DNA of 6,789 bases, taken from Clostridiales bacterium (GTDB taxonomy: Bacteria > Bacillota > Clostridia > Peptostreptococcales > Anaerovoracaceae). Position 1 is the stretch's first letter. The number at the start of each line of letters is the position of its first letter. The DNA lies in the NCBI GenBank assembly GCA_009778945.1, contig WRFF01000095.1, positions 1-6,789 on the forward strand, written 5' to 3'. Of the stretch, positions 1 through 5,247 are shown one piece after another. A program made the translations under genes and the position numbers. A model generated the notes under the pieces. The model was not told where the DNA came from and searched no databases. It saw only the letters and a program-made list of their open reading frames with translations.

Positions 1-1
1 C

Positions 2-298
2 TTTGAACAGTTCATCCTGTATGACAAAGCCGACGAAGAATCCGTGCGCGCGGCCTGGGAATGCACGCGCGACGCCATGAAGAATTACGGCCTGCAGCTG
101 CAGCCCGGCCAGCCGCCCGTACTCGACGGCCTGCACGGAGAGGAGCTGCAGGAGGGCATGGCAAAATATCTGGCCCAGCCGATCCGCTTCTACTGGCAGG
201 GGCGAATACTTGAAATGATCAACCCGAAAGGAACCGCAGACGCCGCAACCTATATGACGCTGCATAGGAGGCCCGAAAGCGCCGATAGCGGCGCCTGA
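2..298 (+). CDS. 3' end of an unrecognised protein-coding gene (partial)
   Basis: An open frame runs in from the left edge and stops with TGA at 296-298, giving about 98 visible residues beginning FEQFILYDKADEES. It has no stop from the first complete codon, its third codon positions are G/C-rich like the neighbouring genes, and it has many acidic and aromatic residues, so it looks like a real soluble cytoplasmic C-terminus. A GTG at 44 is an internal valine rather than a start: the frame continues upstream and no ribosome site precedes it. The segment AQPIRFYWQGRILEMINPKG is the most distinctive part, but I do not recognise the family. No membrane segment or metal-binding motif is visible. 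The last codons contain a GC hairpin (279-284 with 289-294, loop ATAG) that lacks a T-run. Real gene: fairly sure. Function: unknown. Confidence 0.6.
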   Translation, partial: FEQFILYDKADEESVRAAWECTRDAMKNYGLQLQPGQPPVLDGLHGEELQEGMAKYLAQPIRFYWQGRILEMINPKGTADAATYMTLHRRPESADSGA

Positions 299-330
299 GG
301 CCGTGCCGGAATGCAGCCGCTGAAAACGAT

Positions 331-352
331 CAAAGCCGGACGGTCTTTGTGT
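331..352 (+). terminator. weak candidate terminator after the partial first gene
   Basis: CAAAG-CC (331-337) can pair with GG-t-CTTTG (342-349), giving a seven-pair stem with one bulged T and a four-base loop, about 35 bp after the first gene's stop. The following T-run is poor (TGTGT), so termination would be inefficient at best. It is the only terminator-like structure between the first gene and the permease promoter. Confidence 0.22.
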
Positions 353-385
353 AGAAGGCGCGGCAGTATGGTAGAATCACTTGGT

Positions 386-420
386 ACGAGGAATAACCGG
401 TCGAAAAGTTGTATTCTCGT
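386..420. repeat. imperfect inverted repeat just upstream of the permease promoter
   Basis: ACGAG-g-AATA (386-395) is the inverse complement of TATTCTCGT (412-420) apart from one extra G, giving nine pairs around a 16-base loop that contains the palindrome ACCGGT. Its right arm ends on the first T of the proposed -35 element. It could therefore be an operator or a transcript hairpin from the upstream gene; nothing in the sequence decides between these. No regulator gene lies next to it. Confidence 0.4.
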
Positions 421-448
421 TGAAAGTGACAATGATGATTGATATATG
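420..448 (+). promoter_or_regulatory. candidate sigma-A promoter of the permease gene
   Basis: TTGAAA at 420-425 is spaced 17 bp from TATATG at 443-448. The -35 matches five of six consensus bases and the -10 four of six. Transcription would start near 455 and give a short leader of about 43 bases before the ATG at 498. The local sequence is AT-rich compared with the genes on either side, which supports a promoter. Confidence 0.45.
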
Positions 449-497
449 GGTTTTTATGAAATTCTTTGAGAAGTATCCAGGGGCGGTGTAGCCGCTT

Positions 498-1397
498 ATG
501 CAAAGCAGCGGGAAAGTCGGAGTTGTCGCCGTACTGGCGGCGGGGTGTTTCTGGGGAACGACGGGGATCTTTGTCCGCATCCTCGACGGCTTTGGGTACA
601 GCCCGCTTACGATCGTCTTCGCTCGGATGTCCCTTGCGTTCGTCATCTTGTTGGCGGCGTTTGCGCTTATGAAAAAACTCGACCTTTTGCATATCCGTCT
701 GAAAGACCTGTGGGTCTTTATCGGGACGGGGGTGTCGAGCGCCATTCTTTTGAACCTGTTTCTCAGCATGTCGACGGAAATGAACACGCTCGCGCTGGCG
801 ACGGTGCTTTTGACGACGGCGCCGATTTTCGTTGTACTGCTGTCCCGGCCGATTTTCGGCGAGCGCATTACAAAGATGAAGGTTCTGGCGCTGGTCGTTG
901 CCTTCACCGGCTGTGTGCTGGTGAGCGGCGTCATTGATAAAGGCCCGGCCTTTTTACCGTTTGGCATTTTTATTGGGGTGCTCGCCGGGGTAGGATACGC
1001 ACTCTACAATATTATGACGCGGTTTGCGCTGGATCGCGGCTACAGCTCGCTGACAATCAACGTGTACAGTTTTGGGATAGGGGCCGCCGTCTGCGTCCCT
1101 TTCACAAATTTTGCGCTCGTAGCGGCTACGATAGCGGACGCCCCGGGCCGGATGGCAGTCATCCTTTTGCTGCAGTCTTTATTTGTATCGCTTTTCCCCT
1201 ATATGCTTTATACCTATGGGATGAAGTTCATGGATACGGGCAAAGCGTCTATTCTGGCATCGATCGAGACCGTCGCCGCTACGGTTTTCGGGTTTGCGAT
1301 TTACCACGAGGTGCCGACGGTTCTAAGCGTGGCGGGGATCGTGCTCATGCTGTTCGCCGTCTTCCTGCTCAATTACAAACGGCCTGTCAAGCTTTAA
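498..1397 (+). CDS. DMT-superfamily permease with two EamA domains
   Basis: A 299-residue inner-membrane protein of the drug/metabolite transporter family (EamA type), of the usual length for ten-helix members. Hydrophobic helices lie near residues 7-28, 38-58, 71-90, 97-116, 127-146, 152-172, 184-203, 217-236, 248-268 and 273-292, with both ends predicted cytoplasmic. The internal duplication shows in the paired signatures: PIFVVLLSR...GERIT (residues 109-124) in the first half and ASIETVAATVFGF...HEVPT (254-274) in the second, each followed by a glycine-containing helix. The family exports or imports small metabolites such as amino acids, nucleosides or sugars; the substrate cannot be read here. 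The start is fixed by an in-frame TAG at 489-491, with a modest ribosome site AGGGGCGG at 479-486. It is monocistronic, since the next gene is convergent. Family assignment is secure. Confidence 0.9.
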   Translation: MQSSGKVGVVAVLAAGCFWGTTGIFVRILDGFGYSPLTIVFARMSLAFVILLAAFALMKKLDLLHIRLKDLWVFIGTGVSSAILLNLFLSMSTEMNTLALATVLLTTAPIFVVLLSRPIFGERITKMKVLALVVAFTGCVLVSGVIDKGPAFLPFGIFIGVLAGVGYALYNIMTRFALDRGYSSLTINVYSFGIGAAVCVPFTNFALVAATIADAPGRMAVILLLQSLFVSLFPYMLYTYGMKFMDTGKASILASIETVAATVFGFAIYHEVPTVLSVAGIVLMLFAVFLLNYKRPVKL

Positions 1398-1446
1398 TCG
1401 GCGGCTGTTTCCGCGCCTCGTGCAAGTTTAAATCATAAGACGTGCT

Positions 1447-1467
1447 GCGCCCTCCCGCGGCGCTTTT
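1447..1467 (+). terminator. candidate intrinsic terminator of the permease gene
   Basis: GCGCC (1447-1451) pairs with GGCGC (1459-1463) around a seven-base loop and is followed directly by TTTT (1464-1467). It lies 50 bp after the permease stop in the correct orientation. The stem is short but all G-C; the T-run is only four bases, so efficiency is uncertain. Confidence 0.5.
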
Positions 1468-1648
1468 GACGAAGACCCCTTTTTACGACGCGTAAATTTT
1501 CAGTTATTCGGAAATCTGAATGCGACCCGCGGATAATGAAGGGGGTGCATTGAATTGTTCGACCACAGAGGGTGCGCTGAAGTCTGACGGCCAAGGGGCG
1601 CAGTTGCATGGGACGGCGTTTGACAGTGAACAGGTTGATTTGTGGCAC

Positions 1649-1745
1649 AAAATTGGAGTAAAGAACGAATTTTCCTCAATAAAACCGAAAAAACAGGGGA
1701 AATAGACGATAATCAAGCAGAAAATCGTTCTTTACTCCAATTTTT
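1649..1745. repeat. 97-bp AT-rich block with long inverted repeats at both ends
   Basis: The 20-base segment at 1649-1668 (AAAATTGGAGTAAAGAACGA) is the exact inverse complement of 1725-1744. Allowing one bulged base (A1669), four more pairs follow (TTTT 1670-1673 with AAAA 1721-1724), leaving a 47-base A-rich loop. The stem is far longer and more AT-rich than an intrinsic terminator needs, although T-runs lie outside both arms (TTTTT at 1741-1745, AAAA at 1649-1652), so bidirectional termination is possible. Other readings are a miniature inverted-repeat element or a small invertible segment. The loop holds GATAAT (1708-1713), a good -10 hexamer with no good -35. No obvious target-site duplication flanks the arms. 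The repeat itself is certain; its role is open. Confidence 0.85.
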
Positions 1746-1781
1746 CGCCAGAATATCACAGTTTTGATGTCAAGAAAAGGA

Positions 1782-1790
1782 TTATCCACA
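1782..1790 (+). promoter_or_regulatory. single consensus DnaA-box 9-mer (TTATCCACA)
   Basis: The sequence exactly matches the high-affinity DnaA box TTATCCACA. A weaker resemblance (ATATTCACA, two mismatches) lies near 1848-1856. There is no cluster of boxes, no AT-rich unwinding tract of origin type and no dnaA or dnaN gene, so this is not an origin. It may be an isolated DnaA-binding site or a chance match; a fixed 9-mer is expected well below once in a window this size on both strands. Confidence 0.35.
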
Positions 1791-1812
1791 TACGAGAGCA
1801 AAGCCTATTCAG

Positions 1813-1851
1813 ATATATTCCTATTGAAGGCCGGGGGATCATAGAATATAT
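1813..1851. repeat. imperfect AT-rich inverted repeat
   Basis: ATATATT-c-CTAT (1813-1824) is complementary to ATAGAATATAT (1841-1851) with one bulged C, giving eleven pairs around a 16-base loop that includes CCGGGGG. The right arm is also part of a perfect 10-bp palindrome, GAATATATTC (1844-1853). It sits immediately before the dehydrogenase terminator as read on the plus strand. Function unknown; it may be a residue of the same repeat-rich insertion as the block to its left. Confidence 0.45.
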
Positions 1852-1866
1852 TCACATTAATGATGC

Positions 1867-1896
1867 AAAAAGCCGCCCGCGATGAAACGGACGGCT
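1867..1896 (-). terminator. intrinsic terminator of the zinc dehydrogenase gene
   Basis: Read on the minus strand, AGCCG-T-CCG pairs with CGG-G-CGGCT (one internal mismatch, eight pairs, mostly G-C, eight-base loop), and the stem runs straight into TTTTT before GCATC. It begins about 32 bases past the dehydrogenase stop codon. Stem, position and U-run all fit a Rho-independent terminator. Confidence 0.85.
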
Positions 1897-1928
1897 GTTC
1901 TGTTAATAGGCGTTTCAGTTATTATTTC

Positions 1929-2975
1929 TTATTCCAGGTTCGGGTTGCACTGCACGAGGACTTTGGGGTATTTGCCCGTGAGGTGCGCCTCGAAGGCCTC
2001 TTTGACCTGGTCGAGCGGATAGACGACGGCGGTGAGGTCGCCGAGATCGAGCCGCCCGATGATCTGTGCGGTCCGCGAAAAGGTGTACGGCGAGACGAAG
2101 ACGCCCGTAATGTCGAGCTCTTTCATATAAAGCTGGTCGTACAGGTTGAGCGGCAGATTGTAATCCCTCGGGTACTGCGCTACATAGACAAGGCGCGCGC
2201 ATTTCGCGGCTATGTCCACGAGCAGTTCGGCGGCGGACGGGATACCGGAGACTTCAAGGCAGACGTCAAAACCGTGGCCGTTCGTGATCTTCATCGTTTC
2301 CGCGCGCACATCGTCCGTCAGCGGGTCAAACACATGCTTGGCTCCGTATTTCAGAGCGAGTTCACGCCGCGCCGGGTTGGGTTCGAGCAGCGTCAGATTG
2401 GCCGCGCCGTAAATGTTTATCAACTGCAGGTTCAAAAGGCCGATGGGGCCGCCGCCCGAGACGACGACGTTTTGCCCGATTTTGATATTTGTCTTGTCCA
2501 TGGCGCGCACGGCGATCGACGTCGGCTCGATCAGGCAGCCGGTTTTCAGCGGGACGTCGTCCGGCAGTTTCACGCACTGTTTCTCGTTCCACAGTACGTA
2601 TTCGGCCATACCCGGCTCCTCCGTCGCGTTTTCGCAATACTGCTCCATCGCGTTCGTGCAGTAATAACAGGCGCCGCAGGTATTGCGGAAATTCCCGCCG
2701 ACGCGGTCCCCGATTTTGATGTCCGTGAGAAGGTCGGGCCCGACCTCCGCGACGACGCCGGAAAGTTCGTGGCCGATGCCGAACGGGGGCTCCCATCCGA
2801 AAATTCCGCCGATTACATGCGGATCGGAACCGCAGATCGCGCAGTAGGCGACTTTGATCAAAACTTCGCCGGCCCCCGGTTTCTTCACGGGCACGTCCAG
2901 GATTTCAACGACGCCTCTTTTCTCCGGATCCGGGTCCTTCATATCACCGATTTTGACAGCGGATGCTACTTTCAT
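1929..2975 (-). CDS. zinc-dependent medium-chain alcohol/polyol dehydrogenase
   Basis: A 348-residue cytoplasmic NAD(P)-dependent oxidoreductase of the zinc medium-chain dehydrogenase family (sorbitol, threonine or butanediol dehydrogenase type), of normal length. Visible features are the catalytic zinc ligand C48 in CAICGSD; GHE at 68-70 with H69 and E70; structural zinc cysteines C100, C103, C106 and C114; IEPTSIAVRA at 149-158 with E150; and the Rossmann turn SGGGPIGLL at 173-181. An acidic residue at the end of the second beta strand (E198 in LLEPNPAR) favours NAD over NADP. The ATG at 2975 is chosen because AAAGGAG lies seven bases upstream; a longer frame reaching 3080 lacks a ribosome site and runs through the promoter region. 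The gene is monocistronic, divergent from pgsA, with a clear terminator. The true substrate (secondary alcohol, polyol or amino-alcohol) cannot be told from the sequence. Confidence 0.93.
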   Translation of the reverse strand: MKVASAVKIGDMKDPDPEKRGVVEILDVPVKKPGAGEVLIKVAYCAICGSDPHVIGGIFGWEPPFGIGHELSGVVAEVGPDLLTDIKIGDRVGGNFRNTCGACYYCTNAMEQYCENATEEPGMAEYVLWNEKQCVKLPDDVPLKTGCLIEPTSIAVRAMDKTNIKIGQNVVVSGGGPIGLLNLQLINIYGAANLTLLEPNPARRELALKYGAKHVFDPLTDDVRAETMKITNGHGFDVCLEVSGIPSAAELLVDIAAKCARLVYVAQYPRDYNLPLNLYDQLYMKELDITGVFVSPYTFSRTAQIIGRLDLGDLTAVVYPLDQVKEAFEAHLTGKYPKVLVQCNPNLE

Positions 2976-3034
2976 GGAATTTCTCCTTTCTTCCCGCGGC
3001 GGGCACACCGCCGCTAATTTCTTTCCTGATAAAA

Positions 3035-3063
3035 ATAATACGCGCGGCGCGCCGGCTATACAA
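3035..3063 (-). promoter_or_regulatory. candidate promoter of the zinc dehydrogenase gene
   Basis: On the minus strand, TTGTAT (3063-3058) is spaced 17 bases from TATTAT (3040-3035). The -10 matches five of six bases; the -35 is weak apart from TTG. The spacer is very GC-rich and contains the 10-bp palindrome CGGCGCGCCG (3045-3054). Transcription would start near 3028, giving a leader of about 50 bases. The inverted repeat at 3064-3109 abuts the upstream edge of the -35, a usual place for an activator. Confidence 0.45.
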
Positions 3064-3109
3064 GTCCCGGTTTTGGACATAGGAATGCGACCGCTGTCCG
3101 AAACCGGAC
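3064..3109. promoter_or_regulatory. imperfect inverted repeat between divergent promoters (candidate operator)
   Basis: GTCCCGGTTTTGGAC (3064-3078) and GTCCGAAACCGGAC (3096-3109) are inverse complements apart from one extra C and one T/C difference, separated by 17 bases. Each arm is itself bounded by GTCC and GGAC, so each can also be read as a partly palindromic half-site. The pair lies between the proposed -35 of the minus-strand dehydrogenase and the -10 of pgsA. That suggests a regulator site for the dehydrogenase, but no regulator gene is adjacent. A hairpin in a transcript is the alternative. Confidence 0.5.
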
Positions 3110-3139
3110 GGATAAAACAGCCGCGCCGCCGCCCGGTTA

Positions 3140-3148
3140 TGCTACAAT
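3140..3148 (+). promoter_or_regulatory. extended -10 promoter of pgsA
   Basis: TGCTACAAT at 3140-3148 is an extended -10 element (TGn followed by TACAAT, five of six). No good -35 lies 17 bases upstream, which an extended -10 can tolerate. Transcription would start near 3155, with a leader of about 34 bases before the ATG at 3189. Confidence 0.55.
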
Positions 3149-3188
3149 AAAATGCAGTTTTAATGAACCTGACGGAAAGAGAGAAATT

Positions 3189-3794
3189 ATGAATCTACCC
3201 AATAAACTGACGTTGATGCGCATTATCCTTGTGCCGGTGTTCCTGCTGTTTTATTATTTGTCGCCGCTCGCTGCGATGACGACGGCGGACGCCCTGAACA
3301 GCCGCGCGCAGATCATGGGATTTCTGGCGCTCGCCGTGTTTTTAATCGCGTCGGCGACGGACGCGGTGGACGGGCATATTGCGCGCAGCCGCGGCCTGGT
3401 CACGAATTTCGGGAAGCTCATGGATCCGCTTGCGGATAAGATTTTGACGACGGCGGCTTTCGTGGCTTTTGTCGACACGCATATCATTGCCGCGTGGATG
3501 CTGGTCGTGATCCTCGCGCGCGAATTCGCGATTACGGGGCTGCGGGCCGTCGCGGCGTCCGAGGGCGTGGTGATCCCCGCCGGAAAGACCGGGAAGTTCA
3601 AGACGGTCTTTCAGATGGGCTGCATCGCATTGTTCCTGTTGGCCGGCGCACTCCTGCCGTTTGCGGCGGCGGCGCCCGTCGTTCAGATCATCGGCGTTGT
3701 TGCGATTGTCTGCCTTTGGGCCGCGGTTGTCCTTACGGTTATTTCGGGTATCGAATACCTGTGGCGAGGCCGGGACATTTTAAATGCGAAATAA
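3189..3794 (+). CDS. pgsA: phosphatidylglycerophosphate synthase (CDP-diacylglycerol--glycerol-3-phosphate transferase)
   Basis: A 201-residue integral membrane enzyme that joins CDP-diacylglycerol and sn-glycerol 3-phosphate to give phosphatidylglycerophosphate and CMP, the committed step to phosphatidylglycerol and cardiolipin. The CDP-alcohol phosphatidyltransferase motif is complete: D58, D61, G62, A65, R66, G75, D79 and D83 in the spacing DxxDGxxARx8GxxxDxxxD. The N-terminal MNLPNKLTLMRI and the REFAITGLR segment (111-119) are typical of PgsA rather than of other family members. Hydrophobic helices lie near residues 10-28, 42-57, 86-105, 138-158 and 165-187. The ribosome site is modest (GGAAAGAGAG, 3174-3183), and ATG at 3189 gives the expected N-terminus. 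It stands first in the conserved pgsA-cinA-recA order, 90 bp before cinA. Confidence 0.96.
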   Translation: MNLPNKLTLMRIILVPVFLLFYYLSPLAAMTTADALNSRAQIMGFLALAVFLIASATDAVDGHIARSRGLVTNFGKLMDPLADKILTTAAFVAFVDTHIIAAWMLVVILAREFAITGLRAVAASEGVVIPAGKTGKFKTVFQMGCIALFLLAGALLPFAAAAPVVQIIGVVAIVCLWAAVVLTVISGIEYLWRGRDILNAK

Positions 3795-3801
3795 TTATAA
3801 T
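3772..3801 (+). promoter_or_regulatory. candidate promoter of cinA
   Basis: A perfect TATAAT lies at 3796-3801, two bases after the pgsA stop, with GGGACA (3772-3777, four of six) 18 bases upstream inside the end of pgsA. Transcription from near 3808 would give a leader of about 77 bases that carries the hairpins at 3822-3841. cinA could still also be read from the pgsA promoter, because no terminator separates them. Confidence 0.5.
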
Positions 3802-3821
3802 AAGAACGCGCTTTGAATGTG

Positions 3822-3841
3822 GCGAGGCTGCGCCTCGCAGC
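3822..3841 (+). repeat. two overlapping, mutually exclusive hairpins in the cinA leader
   Basis: GCGAGGC (3822-3828) pairs with GCCTCGC (3832-3838) around a three-base loop, seven pairs. GCTGCG (3827-3832) pairs with CGCAGC (3836-3841) around another three-base loop, six pairs. The two share bases, so only one can form at a time. Neither is followed by a T-run, so neither is an intrinsic terminator. The ribosome site lies about 28 bases downstream and is not part of either stem. Possible roles are transcript processing or stability at the pgsA-cinA junction, or a protein site in DNA. Confidence 0.6.
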
Positions 3842-3884
3842 TAACGCAGATCGGAAAACAGACAAGTTAAAGGAGATAAATTTC

Positions 3885-5144
3885 ATGCCAAACGCCGCCA
3901 TCCTCGCGGTCGGGACCGAATTGCTCTTTGGGCAGACGGTCAACACGAACGCCGCGTATATCTCGGAGCAACTGCAACTGCTCGGTTATAATGTGCTCTA
4001 CCATTTCACGGTGGGCGACAATCCGGGGCGCATGAAACACGCGCTCGCGCTCGCGTTTCGGGAAGCGGACGTTGTGCTCACGACGGGCGGGCTCGGCCCG
4101 ACGCAGGACGATCTCACGAAGGAGATGATCGCCGAGGAGATGGGCGTGAAGCTTGTCCTGGATAAAGAGGCTATGGCGCGCATGGAAGAGGTCATGCTCT
4201 CCCTCGGGCGGAAGAATTATACGGAAAACAATAAGAAGCAGGCGTGGCTCCCCGAGGGCGCGGCGCCTTTCTACAATACGGCGGGGACGGCGCCGGGGTT
4301 TGCGCTTGAGCGAAACGGGAAGACGGCGATCGCGCTGCCGGGGCCGCCGCGCGAAATGGAGCAGATGATGCGGGAGAGCGCAATCCCGTATCTCGCGAAA
4401 AAATCGGACAGCGTGATCTACAGCCGCGTGCTGCATTTTTATGGGATCGGGGAAAGCGCGCTGGAGACGGCTTTGCTTCCGATCATCGAAGGGCAGACGG
4501 ACCCGACTGTCGCGCCGTACGCGAAAGAGGGCGAAGCCCACGTGCGCATCAGCTCCAAGCGGGCGAGCGTAGAAGAGGCCGCCGCGGCGGTGAATCTGGC
4601 GGCGGAGCGTGCGCAGGCGCTTGCTGGCGCGTATCTGTACAGCATGGACGGCGAGGAATACTGGGAAGTCGTCGTACGGCTGCTGCGCGAAAAGGGCAAA
4701 AAGCTTGCGGCGGCGGAAAGCTGCACGGGCGGCCTTTTCGCGGGCATGATCACGTCGGTTCCGGGAAGCTCGGAAGTCTTTGACCGTGCGTTTGTGGCCT
4801 ACTCCAACGAATCGAAGGCGGAGCTGCTCGGCGTGGCGCAGGAGACGCTTGACTTGGGCGGCGCGGTAAGCGGGCCCTGCTGCCGGGAGATGGCGGCGGG
4901 CGCGCTTTCGCACTCGGCGGCGGACATTGCGGTGGCGGTCACCGGCATCGCAGGCCCCGGCGGGGCGATCCCGGGGAAACCGGTGGGAACGGTCTTTTTC
5001 GGCGTTGCGGTAAGGGGCGCGGACGGGGAACCCCGGGTATCGGTGAGCGGGAAAAATTTCCGCGACCGCGGACGGCGCGTGAACCGCCGGGTCTGCGTGT
5101 TGGAGCTCTGTGACCTCGTGCGAAAAGAGTTAGAAAGGGATTGA
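3885..5144 (+). CDS. cinA: CinA: competence/damage-inducible protein, COG1058 plus NMN amidohydrolase-like domain
   Basis: A 419-residue two-domain cytoplasmic protein of normal length. The N-terminal half is a molybdopterin-binding (MoCF-like, COG1058) domain, opening AILAVGTELLFGQTVNTNA, with GGLGPTQDD at 68-76 and LPGPPREM further on; in this family it carries ADP-ribose/CoA pyrophosphatase-type activity. The C-terminal part (from about 255) is the PncC domain, which deamidates nicotinamide mononucleotide in pyridine-nucleotide salvage; its signatures are AESCTGG (277-283), FVAYSNESK and VTGIAGPGG (352-360). ATG 3885 is preferred because AAAGGAG (3869-3875) lies nine bases upstream; a frame-compatible ATG at 3813 has no ribosome site and sits just before the hairpins. 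It lies upstream of recA, as in many Firmicutes, where the two are linked to competence. The stop codon overlaps the first recA promoter. Confidence 0.96.
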   Translation: MPNAAILAVGTELLFGQTVNTNAAYISEQLQLLGYNVLYHFTVGDNPGRMKHALALAFREADVVLTTGGLGPTQDDLTKEMIAEEMGVKLVLDKEAMARMEEVMLSLGRKNYTENNKKQAWLPEGAAPFYNTAGTAPGFALERNGKTAIALPGPPREMEQMMRESAIPYLAKKSDSVIYSRVLHFYGIGESALETALLPIIEGQTDPTVAPYAKEGEAHVRISSKRASVEEAAAAVNLAAERAQALAGAYLYSMDGEEYWEVVVRLLREKGKKLAAAESCTGGLFAGMITSVPGSSEVFDRAFVAYSNESKAELLGVAQETLDLGGAVSGPCCREMAAGALSHSAADIAVAVTGIAGPGGAIPGKPVGTVFFGVAVRGADGEPRVSVSGKNFRDRGRRVNRRVCVLELCDLVRKELERD

Positions 5145-5169
5145 CAAATCCTGTTTTATATTGTAAAAT
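5141..5169 (+). promoter_or_regulatory. recA promoter P1 (constitutive-type sigma-A)
   Basis: A perfect TTGACA at 5141-5146 is 17 bp from TAAAAT at 5164-5169 (five of six). The -35 overlaps the cinA stop TGA at 5142-5144. Transcription would start near 5176 and give a leader of about 135 bases that includes the hairpin at 5181-5205 and the downstream LexA site. No LexA-like site overlaps this promoter itself. Confidence 0.75.
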
Positions 5170-5180
5170 ATTCCTGTAAC

Positions 5181-5205
5181 AAGCACTGAGATGTAATCTG
5201 TGCTT
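5181..5205 (+). repeat. hairpin at the 5' end of the P1 transcript
   Basis: AAGCAC (5181-5186) pairs with GTGCTT (5200-5205), and AGAT (5189-5192) with ATCT (5196-5199), with a two-base bulge TG and loop GTA: ten pairs in all. It begins about five bases after the predicted P1 start. It is followed by AAAAAG, not a T-run, so it is not a terminator for recA. A 5' stability hairpin is plausible. Confidence 0.5.
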
Positions 5206-5217
5206 AAAAAGATTTGC

Positions 5218-5246
5218 TTGACAGGCAGGCAGGCGTATGGAATAAT
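5218..5246 (+). promoter_or_regulatory. recA promoter P2 (SOS-controlled)
   Basis: A second perfect TTGACA (5218-5223) is 17 bp from AATAAT (5241-5246, five of six). The spacer contains three AGGC units. The predicted start near 5253 falls inside the LexA box at 5248-5261, so LexA binding would block this promoter directly. The leader would be about 58 bases. Confidence 0.7.
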
Positions 5247-5247
5247 G

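Larger units (their letters stand above)
1398..1928. other. 531-bp gene-free stretch between convergent genes
   Basis: No open frame here has both a ribosome site and convincing protein character. Its left part (to about 1640) is GC-moderate; the right part (1640-1860) is clearly AT-rich and full of inverted repeats. Besides the elements listed separately, it contains a small hairpin TTTACG-ACG-CGTAAA (1482-1496) followed by TTTT, which could be a second weak terminator of the permease. Overlapping frames of 60-71 codons at 1433-1716 run on both strands. The plus-strand one (1520-1705) has no ribosome site at its ATG, although GGGGG at 1541-1545 precedes an in-frame TTG at 1550. I see nothing resembling a known riboswitch or housekeeping RNA. 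Confidence 0.6.

Noticed and set aside
279..294. Terminator at the end of the first gene (GCGCCG-ATAG-CGGCGC)
   Set aside because: A good stem, but inside the coding sequence and not followed by a T-run.
1520..1705. A 61-codon plus-strand frame, and opposing frames, in the permease-dehydrogenase gap
   Set aside because: No ribosome site at the ATG, its end lies inside the inverted-repeat block, and no family is recognisable; kept only as part of the repeat question, not annotated as a gene.
1782..1860. A replication origin around the DnaA box
   Set aside because: Only one consensus box is present, with no dnaA/dnaN/gyrase neighbours and no repeated AT-rich 13-mers.
1860..3017. A 385-codon plus-strand open frame opposite the zinc dehydrogenase
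   Set aside because: It lies antisense to a gene with all family motifs, has an arginine- and aspartate-rich composition typical of a GC-rich shadow frame, and no ribosome site; it also runs through the dehydrogenase terminator.
2976..3080. N-terminal extension of the dehydrogenase to 3080
   Set aside because: The extension has no ribosome site, passes through the promoter and operator region, and does not look like the family's N-terminus, whereas ATG 2975 has AAAGGAG at ideal spacing.
3813..3884. N-terminal extension of cinA to 3813
   Set aside because: No ribosome site precedes 3813 and the extra 24 residues are absent from the usual CinA start MxxAxILAVGTELL; the sequence is better explained as a structured leader.
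3867..4913. A 348-codon minus-strand open frame opposite cinA
   Set aside because: Highly arginine-rich, antisense to an intact cinA, no ribosome site or recognisable motif.
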